From Chitinophagales bacterium 65-1 (lineage in GTDB: Bacteria; Bacteroidota; Bacteroidia; Chitinophagales; Chitinophagaceae), in NCBI GenBank assembly GCA_002050465.1, contig MWYX01000023.1, positions 1 to 39,313 of the forward strand: DNA of 39,313 bases, read 5' to 3'. The position numbers and the translations under genes are program-made. Below, one piece after another: positions 26,470 to 34,505 of the stretch (positions are counted from its first letter, which is position 1; every line of letters begins with the position of its first letter). Under the pieces are notes generated by a model, which worked only from the letters and a program-made list of their open reading frames with translations, did no database searches and was not told the origin of the DNA.

Positions 26470-26537
26470 TACTTGCTGTTTTTTTATCCGTAATTTTTTT
26501 TGATTTTTTTTATTCCAGTGGACAAAAATACCCTTTC

Positions 26538-27875
26538 ATGTTTGATTTTTTGAAAAAGCCGGTCTCCAAAGTAGCAGATAAAGCCCAAACCTTAAGCATA
26601 GAAGAGATGCTGAAATATGTTGTAGAAAAGTTTAAGGAGGAAGTTATCTTTTCTACAAGCTTTAGCTATGAAGACCAGATAATAACTCATAAAATATTAA
26701 GTGCCTCTCTTCCTATCCGGATTTTTACATTAGATACAGGAAGGCTTTTTCCCGAAACTTATTCTGTCTGGAATGCTACAAATGAAAGATACAACACTCA
26801 TATTAAAGCATTCTACCCCGATCATTCATTGATTGAAAAATTTGTTGCAGAAAAAGGGCCTGATTCTTTTTATGAATCAGTTGAGAACAGAAAAGGTTGT
26901 TGTTATATAAGAAAAGTAGAACCATTAAAAAGAGCTTTAAAAGGCAATGCTTTATGGATAACAGGTCTTCGTGCAGAACATTCATCTGACAGGCATGATA
27001 TACCACAGGTTGAATGGGATGAAACTAATAACGTTATAAAATACCATCCACTTCTTAACTGGACTTTTGATGAAGTAAAAGACTATATCAGCAAAAATAA
27101 AATACCTTATAATCCATTACATGATAAAGGTTTTGTAAGCATTGGATGTGCTCCCTGTACAAGGGCCATAAAGCCGGGTGAAGATTTCAGGGCAAAAGCC
27201 CAAACCTTAAGCATAGAAGAGATGCTGAAATATGTTGTAGAAAAGTTTAAGGAGGAAGTTATCTTTTCTACAAGCTTTAGCTATGAAGACCAGATAATAA
27301 CTCATAAAATATTAAGTGCCTCTCTTCCTATCCGGATTTTTACATTAGATACAGGAAGGCTTTTTCCCGAAACTTATTCTGTCTGGAATGCTACAAATGA
27401 AAGATACAACACTCATATTAAAGCATTCTACCCCGATCATTCATTGATTGAAAGATTTGTTGCAGAAAAAGGGCCTGATTCTTTTTATGAATCAGTTGAG
27501 AACAGAAAAGGTTGTTGTTATATAAGAAAAGTAGAACCATTAAAAAGAGCTTTAAAAGGCAATGCTTTATGGATAACAGGTCTTCGTGCAGAACATTCAT
27601 CTGATAGGCATGATATACCACAGGTTGAATGGGATGAAACTAATAACGTTATAAAATACCATCCACTTCTTAACTGGACTTTTGATGAAGTAAAAGACTA
27701 TATCAGCAAAAATAAAATACCTTATAATCCATTACATGATAAAGGTTTTGTAAGCATTGGATGTGCTCCCTGTACAAGGGCCATAAAGCCGGGTGAAGAT
27801 TTCAGGGCAGGCCGGTGGTGGTGGGAAGATAGTGATAAAAAAGAATGCGGGTTACATGTTCATGTTGTTGATTAA
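26538..27875 (+). CDS. cysH: Adenylylsulfate reductase with internally duplicated core
   Basis: Reduces APS (activated sulfate) to sulfite with thioredoxin-type electrons. Each core has the family STSFSYEDQ substrate segment, the cluster cysteines KGCCYIRK and GCAPCTR, and GLRAEHSSDR. Two Cys pairs are the [4Fe-4S] signature of APS rather than PAPS reductases, consistent with no APS kinase in the cluster. The core (205 residues) occurs twice in tandem. Only the second is followed by the C-terminal RWWWEDSDKKECGLH with the catalytic Cys, so the first copy lacks it. The normal family length is about 235-250 residues and this protein is about 445. I start it at ATG 26538 (MFDFLKKPV). An in-frame TTG at 26436 would add a hydrophobic segment from a T-rich leader and is unlikely. 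Confidence 0.93.
   Translation: MFDFLKKPVSKVADKAQTLSIEEMLKYVVEKFKEEVIFSTSFSYEDQIITHKILSASLPIRIFTLDTGRLFPETYSVWNATNERYNTHIKAFYPDHSLIEKFVAEKGPDSFYESVENRKGCCYIRKVEPLKRALKGNALWITGLRAEHSSDRHDIPQVEWDETNNVIKYHPLLNWTFDEVKDYISKNKIPYNPLHDKGFVSIGCAPCTRAIKPGEDFRAKAQTLSIEEMLKYVVEKFKEEVIFSTSFSYEDQIITHKILSASLPIRIFTLDTGRLFPETYSVWNATNERYNTHIKAFYPDHSLIERFVAEKGPDSFYESVENRKGCCYIRKVEPLKRALKGNALWITGLRAEHSSDRHDIPQVEWDETNNVIKYHPLLNWTFDEVKDYISKNKIPYNPLHDKGFVSIGCAPCTRAIKPGEDFRAGRWWWEDSDKKECGLHVHVVD
26580..27194 (+). repeat. Tandem duplication unit 1 in cysH
   Basis: A 615-base unit (205 codons) beginning AAAGCCCAAACC and ending GATTTCAGGGCA. By eye it differs from unit 2 only at 26839 (A; Lys codon) and 26990 (C; silent). 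Confidence 0.95.
27195..27809 (+). repeat. Tandem duplication unit 2 in cysH
   Basis: The second 615-base unit, directly abutting unit 1 in the same frame. It carries G at 27454 (Arg codon) and T at 27605, and it joins the single catalytic C-terminal tail. Confidence 0.95.
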
Positions 27876-27899
27876 TACTTAGAAAGATTAAAAAATAAG

Positions 27900-28808
27900 A
27901 TGAGTAAATATCATTTAGATTATTTAGGACAGCTGGAATCAGAAGCTATTCATATTATGCGTGAAGTGGCAGGCCAATTCGAGCGGCCGGCATTACTGTT
28001 CTCTGGGGGAAAGGATTCGATCACATTGGTACACCTTGCACTAAAAGCATTTAGGCCAGGAAAATTTCCATTCCCTTTAGTGCATATTGATACCGGTCAT
28101 AACTTTCCTGAAGCACTAAACTTTAGAGATGATCTCGTAAAAAAAATTGGCGAAAAGCTTATCGTTCGCAAAGTGGAAGATACGATTAAAGAAAAAAATC
28201 TTACTGAACAGCAAGGAAAATTCGCCAGCCGAAATGCCCTGCAAACCTATACCCTGCTTGATATTATAGAAGAATTCAAATTTGATGCACTTATAGGCGG
28301 TGCAAGAAGAGATGAAGAAAAAGCAAGAGCCAAAGAAAGAATATTTTCTGTAAGAGATGAGTTTGGACAATGGAATCCAAAGCTTCAGCGACCGGAATTA
28401 TGGAATACATACAATGGTAAAATACACAAAGGAGAAAATGTTCGTGCATTTCCTATCAGCAACTGGACAGAACTTGATGTTTGGAATTATATACGCAGCG
28501 AAAAAATTGAACTGCCATCCATTTATTTCTCACATGAAAGAGAGGTACTGGAACACGAAGGTCAATTGGTGGCGGTATCTGAATATATTAAACTGGCAGA
28601 AAGCGATATAATATTAAAAAGAAAAGTACGATACAGAACAGTAGGGGATATGACATGTACAGCAGCCGTAGAATCAAATGCCACGGGTATTGATGAGATC
28701 ATTAATGAAATTATTGCAACCAAAACAAGTGAAAGAGGCGAAACAAGAATTGATGATAAGGTTTCAGAAGCAGCGATGGAAGACAGGAAAAAGAGTGGAT
28801 ACTTTTAA
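27900..28808 (+). CDS. cysD: Sulfate adenylyltransferase subunit 2
   Basis: The PP-loop subunit of ATP sulfurylase, which makes APS from sulfate and ATP with CysN. The 302-residue protein has the pyrophosphatase-loop SGGKDSITLVHLA (about residues 36-48), the following HIDTGHNFPEAL, the GGARRDEEKARAKERIFS segment, and the basic C-terminus KVSEAAMEDRKKSGYF typical of CysD. It starts 24 bases after cysH. A family C inverted repeat begins on the base after its stop. Confidence 0.96.
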   Translation: MSKYHLDYLGQLESEAIHIMREVAGQFERPALLFSGGKDSITLVHLALKAFRPGKFPFPLVHIDTGHNFPEALNFRDDLVKKIGEKLIVRKVEDTIKEKNLTEQQGKFASRNALQTYTLLDIIEEFKFDALIGGARRDEEKARAKERIFSVRDEFGQWNPKLQRPELWNTYNGKIHKGENVRAFPISNWTELDVWNYIRSEKIELPSIYFSHEREVLEHEGQLVAVSEYIKLAESDIILKRKVRYRTVGDMTCTAAVESNATGIDEIINEIIATKTSERGETRIDDKVSEAAMEDRKKSGYF

Positions 28809-28867
28809 TCGTGAAATGTGAAAGGTGAAACGTGAGATTTTCACGTCTGCCGTTTCACGTCTCACGA
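28809..28867 (+). repeat. Family C inverted repeat, copy 4 (cysD/cysN gap)
   Basis: Arms TCGTGAAATGTGAAAGG and CGTTTCACGTCTCACGA enclose TGAAACGTGA/TCACG inner arms around a short T-rich centre. It starts exactly after the cysD TAA and ends 27 bases before the cysN ATG. Confidence 0.85.
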
Positions 28868-28894
28868 CAAATTATAAAGGGGTTAAAAAAAATT

Positions 28895-30136
28895 ATGGAC
28901 ATTCTAAGATTTATTACTGCAGGAAGCGTTGACGATGGAAAGAGTACTTTGATTGGCCGTTTATTGTATGACAGTAAATCTATTTTGATTGATCAGCTGC
29001 TGGCTATTGAAAAACAAAGTAAGAATAAAGAAGAAGGTGAGATTGATCTTGCATTGCTTACCGATGGTTTGCGTGCAGAAAGAGAACAGGGAATTACCAT
29101 TGATGTTGCTTATAAATATTTTTCTACACCTAAACGTAAATTTATTATTGCGGATGCACCAGGGCATATTCAGTACACACGTAATATGGTTACAGGTGCA
29201 TCTAATTCAGAGATGGCAATTATTCTGGTAGATGCAAGAAACGGAGTTGTAGAGCAAACACGTCGCCATTCTATTATTACTTCTTTGCTTAATATTCCGC
29301 ATGTGGTGGTTGCTATTAACAAGATGGATTTGGTAGATTATTCTGAAGATGTTTACAACAATATTGTAATTGATTTTGAAGAAGTAGCTAAATCTCTGGC
29401 ACTAAAAGATGTAAAATATATTCCTATAAGTGCATTAAACGGGGATAATATTGTGGAAAGATCTGAAAATTTTTCGTGGTATGAAGGTGAATCTTTATTA
29501 CATCATTTGGAAAATATTGAGCTCGAATCTGACATAAATCTTACAGATGCAAGATTCAGCGTACAATATGTTATTCGTCCGCAAGTAACTGAATTACACG
29601 ATTACAGGGGCTATGCCGGTAAGATAATCAGTGGAATTTATCGCAAAGGGGATAAAATAATTGTTCAGCCATCCGGATTAGAAAGTTCAATCAAAGCAAT
29701 TGAGATCGGTGGCAAAGAGATCAATGAAGCGTTTGCTCCACAAAGTGTAGTACTACATCTCGAAGATGATATAGATGTGAGTCGTGGAGACATGATCGTT
29801 CATCGTGATCATCCACCGGCAATTGAACAGGAATTTGATGTGCTGTTGTGCTGGATGGGTAATAAACCTTTAGTTGCGGGTAATAAATATTTTTTGCAGA
29901 TCAACAGTAAAGTGGTGAGAAGTGTAGTTAAAGAGATCGATTATAAATTAAACGTAAACACTTTGCAGAAAGAGTATGCTCCTAAAAAAGCCGAACTGAA
30001 TGATATTATTAAAGCAACAATAAAAACAGCATCTCCTGTTGCATTTGATTCTTATAAAAAATTGAGAGAGAATGGGGGAGCGATTTTAATTGATGAAACA
30101 AGTTGTGTTACGGTGGGGGCATGTATGATTCAATAG
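28895..30136 (+). CDS. cysN: Sulfate adenylyltransferase subunit 1 (GTPase)
   Basis: The regulatory GTPase of ATP sulfurylase, related to EF-Tu. From ATG 28895 the product starts MDILRFITAGSVDDGKSTLIGRLL with the P-loop. It has the switch II DAPGHIQYTRNM, NKMDLV (guanine specificity) and, further on, two beta-barrel domains. There is no fused APS-kinase (CysC) domain, as expected with an APS reductase. An upstream in-frame ATG (28832) would translate the family C repeat and is rejected in favour of the family N-terminus. Confidence 0.96.
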   Translation: MDILRFITAGSVDDGKSTLIGRLLYDSKSILIDQLLAIEKQSKNKEEGEIDLALLTDGLRAEREQGITIDVAYKYFSTPKRKFIIADAPGHIQYTRNMVTGASNSEMAIILVDARNGVVEQTRRHSIITSLLNIPHVVVAINKMDLVDYSEDVYNNIVIDFEEVAKSLALKDVKYIPISALNGDNIVERSENFSWYEGESLLHHLENIELESDINLTDARFSVQYVIRPQVTELHDYRGYAGKIISGIYRKGDKIIVQPSGLESSIKAIEIGGKEINEAFAPQSVVLHLEDDIDVSRGDMIVHRDHPPAIEQEFDVLLCWMGNKPLVAGNKYFLQINSKVVRSVVKEIDYKLNVNTLQKEYAPKKAELNDIIKATIKTASPVAFDSYKKLRENGGAILIDETSCVTVGACMIQ

Positions 30137-30151
30137 TTTTTTTTGATCTTT

Positions 30152-30171
30152 TACCCTACTAATTTAGTAGA
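30152..30171 (+). promoter_or_regulatory. Palindromic operator candidate, copy 2
   Basis: TACCCTACT-AATTT-AGTAGA, sharing all bases outside the spacer with the cysH site. It ends 2 bases before the ATG of the next gene. Binding here could block an internal promoter or translation, or act as a roadblock. A TTTG lies at 30142-30145, but no convincing -7 element follows. Confidence 0.55.
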
Positions 30172-30173
30172 TT

Positions 30174-31016
30174 ATGTTTGAAAAAGGAAAAGTAATACTG
30201 GCAGGCGCGGGTCCCGGTGATCCTGAATTGATCACTATGAAAGCTATACAATGGCTGCAACAGGCTGATATAGTTCTTACTGATCGTTTGGTGAGTGAAG
30301 AAATATTGGATATGTATGTGAGCAAAAATGCAGAGGTTATTCATGTTGGTAAACAATGTAAGCGAGGAGTTTCTACGCCACAGCAAACCATTAATCAGTT
30401 GTTAGTTGAGCATGCATTGAAGGGAAAATTAGTTGTGCGTTTAAAAGGGGGTGATGTTTCTATATTCTCCAATATAATGGATGAGCTGGAAACGCTTGTT
30501 GCCCATAATATTCCTTATGAGATTGTTCCTGGTGTAACTGCTGCTTTCGGAGCAGCTGCATATGCAGGTATTCCGCTAACTGCAAGAGGTTATGCTACTG
30601 CTGTTCGGTTTCTTACTTATTATAAATCAGATGTTTTAACAGAAGAATATTGGCAAGAATTAGCCAACACAAATGATACATTGGTTTTTTATATGTCCTC
30701 TGAAACATTGGAGAATGTTGTTAATAAGCTAAAAGAGAAAAATATAGCTGCAGATAAACTGCTTGCAGTAATTGAACAGGCTACAACACCTTTTCAAAAA
30801 GTGCACATTAGTAATTTATATAAATATGAAGAAACATTAAAAGGCCACACTTTTATTTCTCCTTCATTAGTGATCATCGGAAAAGTAGTATCACTGCAAA
30901 AACAATTTGCATGGCTTGCCAACAGCAACAGTAGTGAATATTATTTTAAGCCTATCACTAGCCCTGTAATTCCTATTGCTGACAATCAAAAAGAAAAACA
31001 TGTTAGCAGAGCATAA
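30174..31016 (+). CDS. cobA: Uroporphyrinogen-III C-methyltransferase
   Basis: Methylates uroporphyrinogen III twice with SAM to give precorrin-2, the first step to siroheme, the cofactor of the sulfite reductase two genes on. The 280 residues show VILAGAGPGDPELIT (SAM-site loop), VVRLKGGDVSIF, and the EIVPGVTAAFGAAAYAGIPLTARG block characteristic of SUMT. It lacks the CysG dehydrogenase/chelatase half, which is instead fused to a transporter at 34506-36020. Its 3' end overlaps cysJ by 17 bases. Confidence 0.94.
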   Translation: MFEKGKVILAGAGPGDPELITMKAIQWLQQADIVLTDRLVSEEILDMYVSKNAEVIHVGKQCKRGVSTPQQTINQLLVEHALKGKLVVRLKGGDVSIFSNIMDELETLVAHNIPYEIVPGVTAAFGAAAYAGIPLTARGYATAVRFLTYYKSDVLTEEYWQELANTNDTLVFYMSSETLENVVNKLKEKNIAADKLLAVIEQATTPFQKVHISNLYKYEETLKGHTFISPSLVIIGKVVSLQKQFAWLANSNSSEYYFKPITSPVIPIADNQKEKHVSRA

Positions 31017-32682
31017 ATTAAAAACATTACTCAATCTCATTAGCAATTCAACAAGCGAAGAGCTTATATGGATGAATGGATACTTGAATGGTATTGTATT
31101 AACACAAAATGTAAAAGAAGAAATTCAGAAAAATAGTGGCGTGAATAAAATCACGATTGCATACGGAACAGAAACAGGTAATTCAAAAAAACTGGCTACC
31201 GAGTTTGCTGCAAAAGCAAAGAAGCAGGGCATTCATGCTAAGGTGCAGAGCATGGAGCAATACCGGCTGAATGATCTTTCCAAAGAAGAATATTTTTTAG
31301 CTGTTATCAGTACTCACGGAGATGGAGAACCGCCTGCTGCTGCAAAAAGATTCTATGAACATGTTCATCAAAATGGATTTAAGCTGGATAAATTAAAATA
31401 TAGTGTGCTTGCTTTAGGCGATACTTCGTATCCTTTGTTTTGCAAAGCTGGTGAAGATGTAGATGAGCAACTGAATAAGCTCGGGGGAAAACGTATTGCG
31501 CCTTTACAAAAATGTGATATCGATTTTGATGCAGAAGCAGAAGAATGGTTCTCAAATATATTCAGATCATTAAATGAAGATAGCACAACAGCTCCTCCAC
31601 CAGCTATTATAAAAAAATCAAAAGGCAAAAAAAATTATGCAGGCACATTGCTGTCGCATATCAATCTTAATGATACAGGTTCTGCAAAAGAAACTTATCA
31701 TATTGAAATTGCTGCAGAAGATGTTAGCTATCAGCCTGGTGATTCTATTGGCATTATCCCGGAAAATGATAAAGCAATTGTTGAGGAGATCATTACATTA
31801 ACAGGTATTGATGCAACAACGAATATTAATTATAAAGAGGAATTAGTTTCTGTATATGAGCTGCTTTATAAAAAATTGAATATCGTTTACCTGCCCGAAC
31901 GTTTTGTAAAACATTATGCCTCTATAGTAAAAAAAGATATTCCTATACAAAGAATTGACCTGCTACTATTGCTGAAAAATTATCCTGTAAAAAATGCTGG
32001 AGAATTCTTAGAGGTTATTAAAATTTTAGAACCTATCACTCCAAGATTATATTCTATTGCCTCTTCACCGGAAGCTCATGCAGGCGAAGTGCATATAACT
32101 GTTGCAAAAAACTCTTTTGCAATAAATAAGGAAACTAAATACGGACTTGCATCTGAGTTTTTATCTCAATTTAATGCAGATGATAAACTGAAATTTTACG
32201 TACATCCAAATAACCAGTTCCGTTTGCCTGAAGAGGATAAAAATATAATCATGATTGGACCTGGAACAGGCATAGCGCCATTCCGTTCTTTTATTGCAGA
32301 AAGAGATGCAACAGGCGCAACAGGAAAGAACTGGCTATTTTTTGGGGAACAACATTTTACCACTGATTTTTTTTACCAAACCGAAATACAGAACTGGTTT
32401 GAGACAGGTTCTCTTACAAAAGTAAATACAGCCTTTTCAAGAGATCAACAGGAGAAAATTTATGTACAGCATAAAATGTCACAGCATGGAGCTGAATTTT
32501 TTGAATGGTTGAATGCGGGAAGCTATGTGTATGTGTGTGGCGCAAAAGAGCCAATGAGTGTTGACGTTGAACATGCATTATTGCAAATAATAGAACAGTT
32601 TGGTGAGCGGTCCAGGGAAGATGCAGTTAAATATCTTGATGATATGAAAGAAGATGGCAGATATGTTAAGGATGTGTATTAA
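31000..32682 (+). CDS. cysJ: Sulfite reductase flavoprotein (diflavin reductase)
   Basis: Carries electrons from NADPH through FAD and FMN to the CysI hemoprotein. From ATG 31000 (MLAEHKLK) the product has a flavodoxin domain with TIAYGTETGNSKKLA (about residues 46-60) and STHGDGEPP. Then come a ferredoxin-reductase FAD domain with RLYSIASSP, and an NADPH domain with GPGTGIAPFRSF, WLFFGEQH and YVCGAKEPM. It ends in the diflavin C-terminal DDMKEDGRYVKDVY. An in-frame TTG at 30976 is a less likely start. It overlaps the preceding gene, consistent with coupling. Confidence 0.94.
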   Translation: MLAEHKLKTLLNLISNSTSEELIWMNGYLNGIVLTQNVKEEIQKNSGVNKITIAYGTETGNSKKLATEFAAKAKKQGIHAKVQSMEQYRLNDLSKEEYFLAVISTHGDGEPPAAAKRFYEHVHQNGFKLDKLKYSVLALGDTSYPLFCKAGEDVDEQLNKLGGKRIAPLQKCDIDFDAEAEEWFSNIFRSLNEDSTTAPPPAIIKKSKGKKNYAGTLLSHINLNDTGSAKETYHIEIAAEDVSYQPGDSIGIIPENDKAIVEEIITLTGIDATTNINYKEELVSVYELLYKKLNIVYLPERFVKHYASIVKKDIPIQRIDLLLLLKNYPVKNAGEFLEVIKILEPITPRLYSIASSPEAHAGEVHITVAKNSFAINKETKYGLASEFLSQFNADDKLKFYVHPNNQFRLPEEDKNIIMIGPGTGIAPFRSFIAERDATGATGKNWLFFGEQHFTTDFFYQTEIQNWFETGSLTKVNTAFSRDQQEKIYVQHKMSQHGAEFFEWLNAGSYVYVCGAKEPMSVDVEHALLQIIEQFGERSREDAVKYLDDMKEDGRYVKDVY

Positions 32683-32715
32683 CCCTCCAAACCTCCCTAA
32701 AGGGAGGCTTTGAAA
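32683..32715 (+). repeat. Dispersed palindrome, family A copy 3 (cysJ/cysI gap)
   Basis: CCTCCCT (32692-32698) and AGGGAGG (32701-32707) with a 2-base loop, flanked by CCCTCCAAA and CTTTGAAAG. It begins on the base after the cysJ stop. Confidence 0.75.
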
Positions 32716-32746
32716 GCTCTTTTATGATGGAAGATTAAATAATGAT

Positions 32747-34465
32747 ATGCCAGTAGAAAAGCAAAATAAAGATTCAATGACCGATCGCCCTCTCTATCGG
32801 AGAGGAAGGGAGGATGAGGCCTCACCGATAGAAAAGATAAAAACAGAAAGTAATGGTCTTCGTGGAACTATTACTGAAAGTTTGCAGGATGAAATCACAG
32901 GAGCTATTCGTGAAGATGATCAATCATTGATAAAATTTCATGGCATGTACCAGCAGGATGACCGTGATCGCCGTGAAGAAAGAGCTGAAAAAAAACTGGA
33001 CCGCTTATACAGTTTTATGATCCGGCTTCGTTTGCCGGGAGGCTTATTAACTGCTGACCAATGGATAGCTATGGATGAAATTGCCGGTGAAAATTCTACC
33101 GGCGTAATCAAAATAACTACACGGCAAACAGTTCAGCTGCATGGAATTTTAAAATCAAAAATAAAACCAACCATTAAAGCTTTTAATGCGGCAAAACTTG
33201 ATTCAATTGCTACTTGTGGCGATATTAACCGTAATGTACTATGCAGCGCCCATCCAAAGCAATCAAATATTCATTCAGAAATATTTGCTTATGCAGATAA
33301 GATAAGCACGATGCTAATGCCAAAGACAAGAGCATGGTACGAGATATGGCTTGATGAAAAAAAAGTATTAGATAAAAAAGAAGAAGAAGATCCTTTGTAC
33401 CGGGAGAGTTATATGCCGCGAAAATTTAAAATTGCAATTACAATTCCTCCCAATAATGATGTTGATGTTTTTGGAAATGATATTGGATTGATTGCCATCA
33501 TTGAGAATGATACATTAAAAGGTTTCAACATTGCAATAGGCGGCGGCTTATCAACTACACACGGCAATCCTGAAACCTATGCAAGGCTGGCAACAGTGAT
33601 AGGTTTTACAGATACTGAAGAAAAAACGCTTAAAGCAATTTACGAGATACTTACTGTACAAAGAGATTATGGAAACCGGACTGATAGAAAATTAGCAAGA
33701 TTAAAATATACCGTTGACAGGTTAGGTGTAGATGGGTTTAAACAAGAAGTTGAAAAGCGTGCTGGCTTTAAACTTGAAGAAGCAAAACCTTATAACTTTA
33801 ACAGTCGTTGTGATTATTATGGATGGTACCAAAACCATGAAGGCTTGTGGTATTATACAGTTTTCGTTGAGAACGGCAGGCTGTTGGACGATGAGAATAT
33901 TGCATTAAAATCAGCCTTGCTTGCTGTGGCAAAAACAGGCAAAGCAATTTTTAGATTTACAGCCAATCAAAATGTCATCATCAGTGATATAAATGAAAAA
34001 GATAAAGAATTAATTGATCAAATATTAAAGAAATATAAAATTATTGAGCATACTCATCAAGCATCTCCTGTTCGTAAAAATGCTATGGCCTGTGTAGCAT
34101 TGCCAACATGCCCGCTGGCCCTGGCAGAAGCACAGCGGTACATGCCTTCACTTCTTACTAAAATAGAAACTTTGCTTGCGAAATATCAGTTAGGTAATGA
34201 AGACATTATTATACGTATGACCGGCTGCCCCAATGGTTGTGCCAGATCATACATTGCAGAGATAGGTTTTGTAGGAACATCGCCTGGCAAATACAATTTG
34301 CATTTAGGAGGAGATCATGAAGGGAGCCGCTTAAATAAAATTTATAAAGAAAGTCTGGAAGAACCTGAAATTTTAAACAGCCTTGATGAATTGTTTGCTG
34401 ACTTTAAAAAAGAAAGAAACGGCGCTGAAAAATTTGGTGACTATTCTTTCAGAAAATATTTTTAA
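32747..34465 (+). CDS. cysI: Sulfite reductase hemoprotein
   Basis: Six-electron reduction of sulfite to sulfide at siroheme and a [4Fe-4S] cluster. The 572-residue protein has the family start SPIEKIKTESNGLRGT only from residue 26, then KFHGMYQQDDRDRR and TTRQTVQLHG. The cluster/siroheme cysteines are ACVALPTCPLA and MTGCPNGCARSY. About residues 12-25 (TDRPLYRRGREDEA) come from a palindromic repeat. An internal ATG at 32777 would still include it. It receives electrons from CysJ, and its siroheme needs the two flanking gene products. Confidence 0.95.
   Translation: MPVEKQNKDSMTDRPLYRRGREDEASPIEKIKTESNGLRGTITESLQDEITGAIREDDQSLIKFHGMYQQDDRDRREERAEKKLDRLYSFMIRLRLPGGLLTADQWIAMDEIAGENSTGVIKITTRQTVQLHGILKSKIKPTIKAFNAAKLDSIATCGDINRNVLCSAHPKQSNIHSEIFAYADKISTMLMPKTRAWYEIWLDEKKVLDKKEEEDPLYRESYMPRKFKIAITIPPNNDVDVFGNDIGLIAIIENDTLKGFNIAIGGGLSTTHGNPETYARLATVIGFTDTEEKTLKAIYEILTVQRDYGNRTDRKLARLKYTVDRLGVDGFKQEVEKRAGFKLEEAKPYNFNSRCDYYGWYQNHEGLWYYTVFVENGRLLDDENIALKSALLAVAKTGKAIFRFTANQNVIISDINEKDKELIDQILKKYKIIEHTHQASPVRKNAMACVALPTCPLALAEAQRYMPSLLTKIETLLAKYQLGNEDIIIRMTGCPNGCARSYIAEIGFVGTSPGKYNLHLGGDHEGSRLNKIYKESLEEPEILNSLDELFADFKKERNGAEKFGDYSFRKYF
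32781..32820 (+). repeat. Palindromic repeat (family B) inside cysI
   Basis: CCTCTC (32789-32794) and GAGAGG (32800-32805) around TATCG, followed by AAGGGAGGATGAGG, resembling the element in gltD (CCCTCTCC...GGAGAGGG with a CTCACC/GGTGAG flank). It lies in frame in the CysI N-terminus. Confidence 0.65.
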
Positions 34466-34505
34466 GATATCATAATAAATCATTCCGGGTATAAAAAAAT
34501 TATGT

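Noticed and set aside
26436-26537. A cysH start at TTG 26436 adding a membrane helix
   Set aside because: TTG is weak, the added residues come from a T-rich leader, and ATG 26538 gives a normal family N-terminus. The hydrophobicity follows from T-rich codons.
26803-27621. Two nearly identical minus-strand frames (26803-27006 and 27418-27621)
   Set aside because: They are antisense shadows of the duplicated cysH core, repeated only because the gene is duplicated.
26580-27809. Two separate cysH genes
   Set aside because: There is no stop or start between the units, and the first unit lacks the C-terminal catalytic tail. It is one reading frame.
10794-28867. The scattered GTGAAACGT repeats as a CRISPR array
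   Set aside because: The copies are kilobases apart, palindromic and variable, with no regular spacers and no cas genes.
28832-28894. A cysN start at ATG 28832
   Set aside because: It would translate the family C palindrome. ATG 28895 gives the conserved MDILRFITAGSVDDGKST start.
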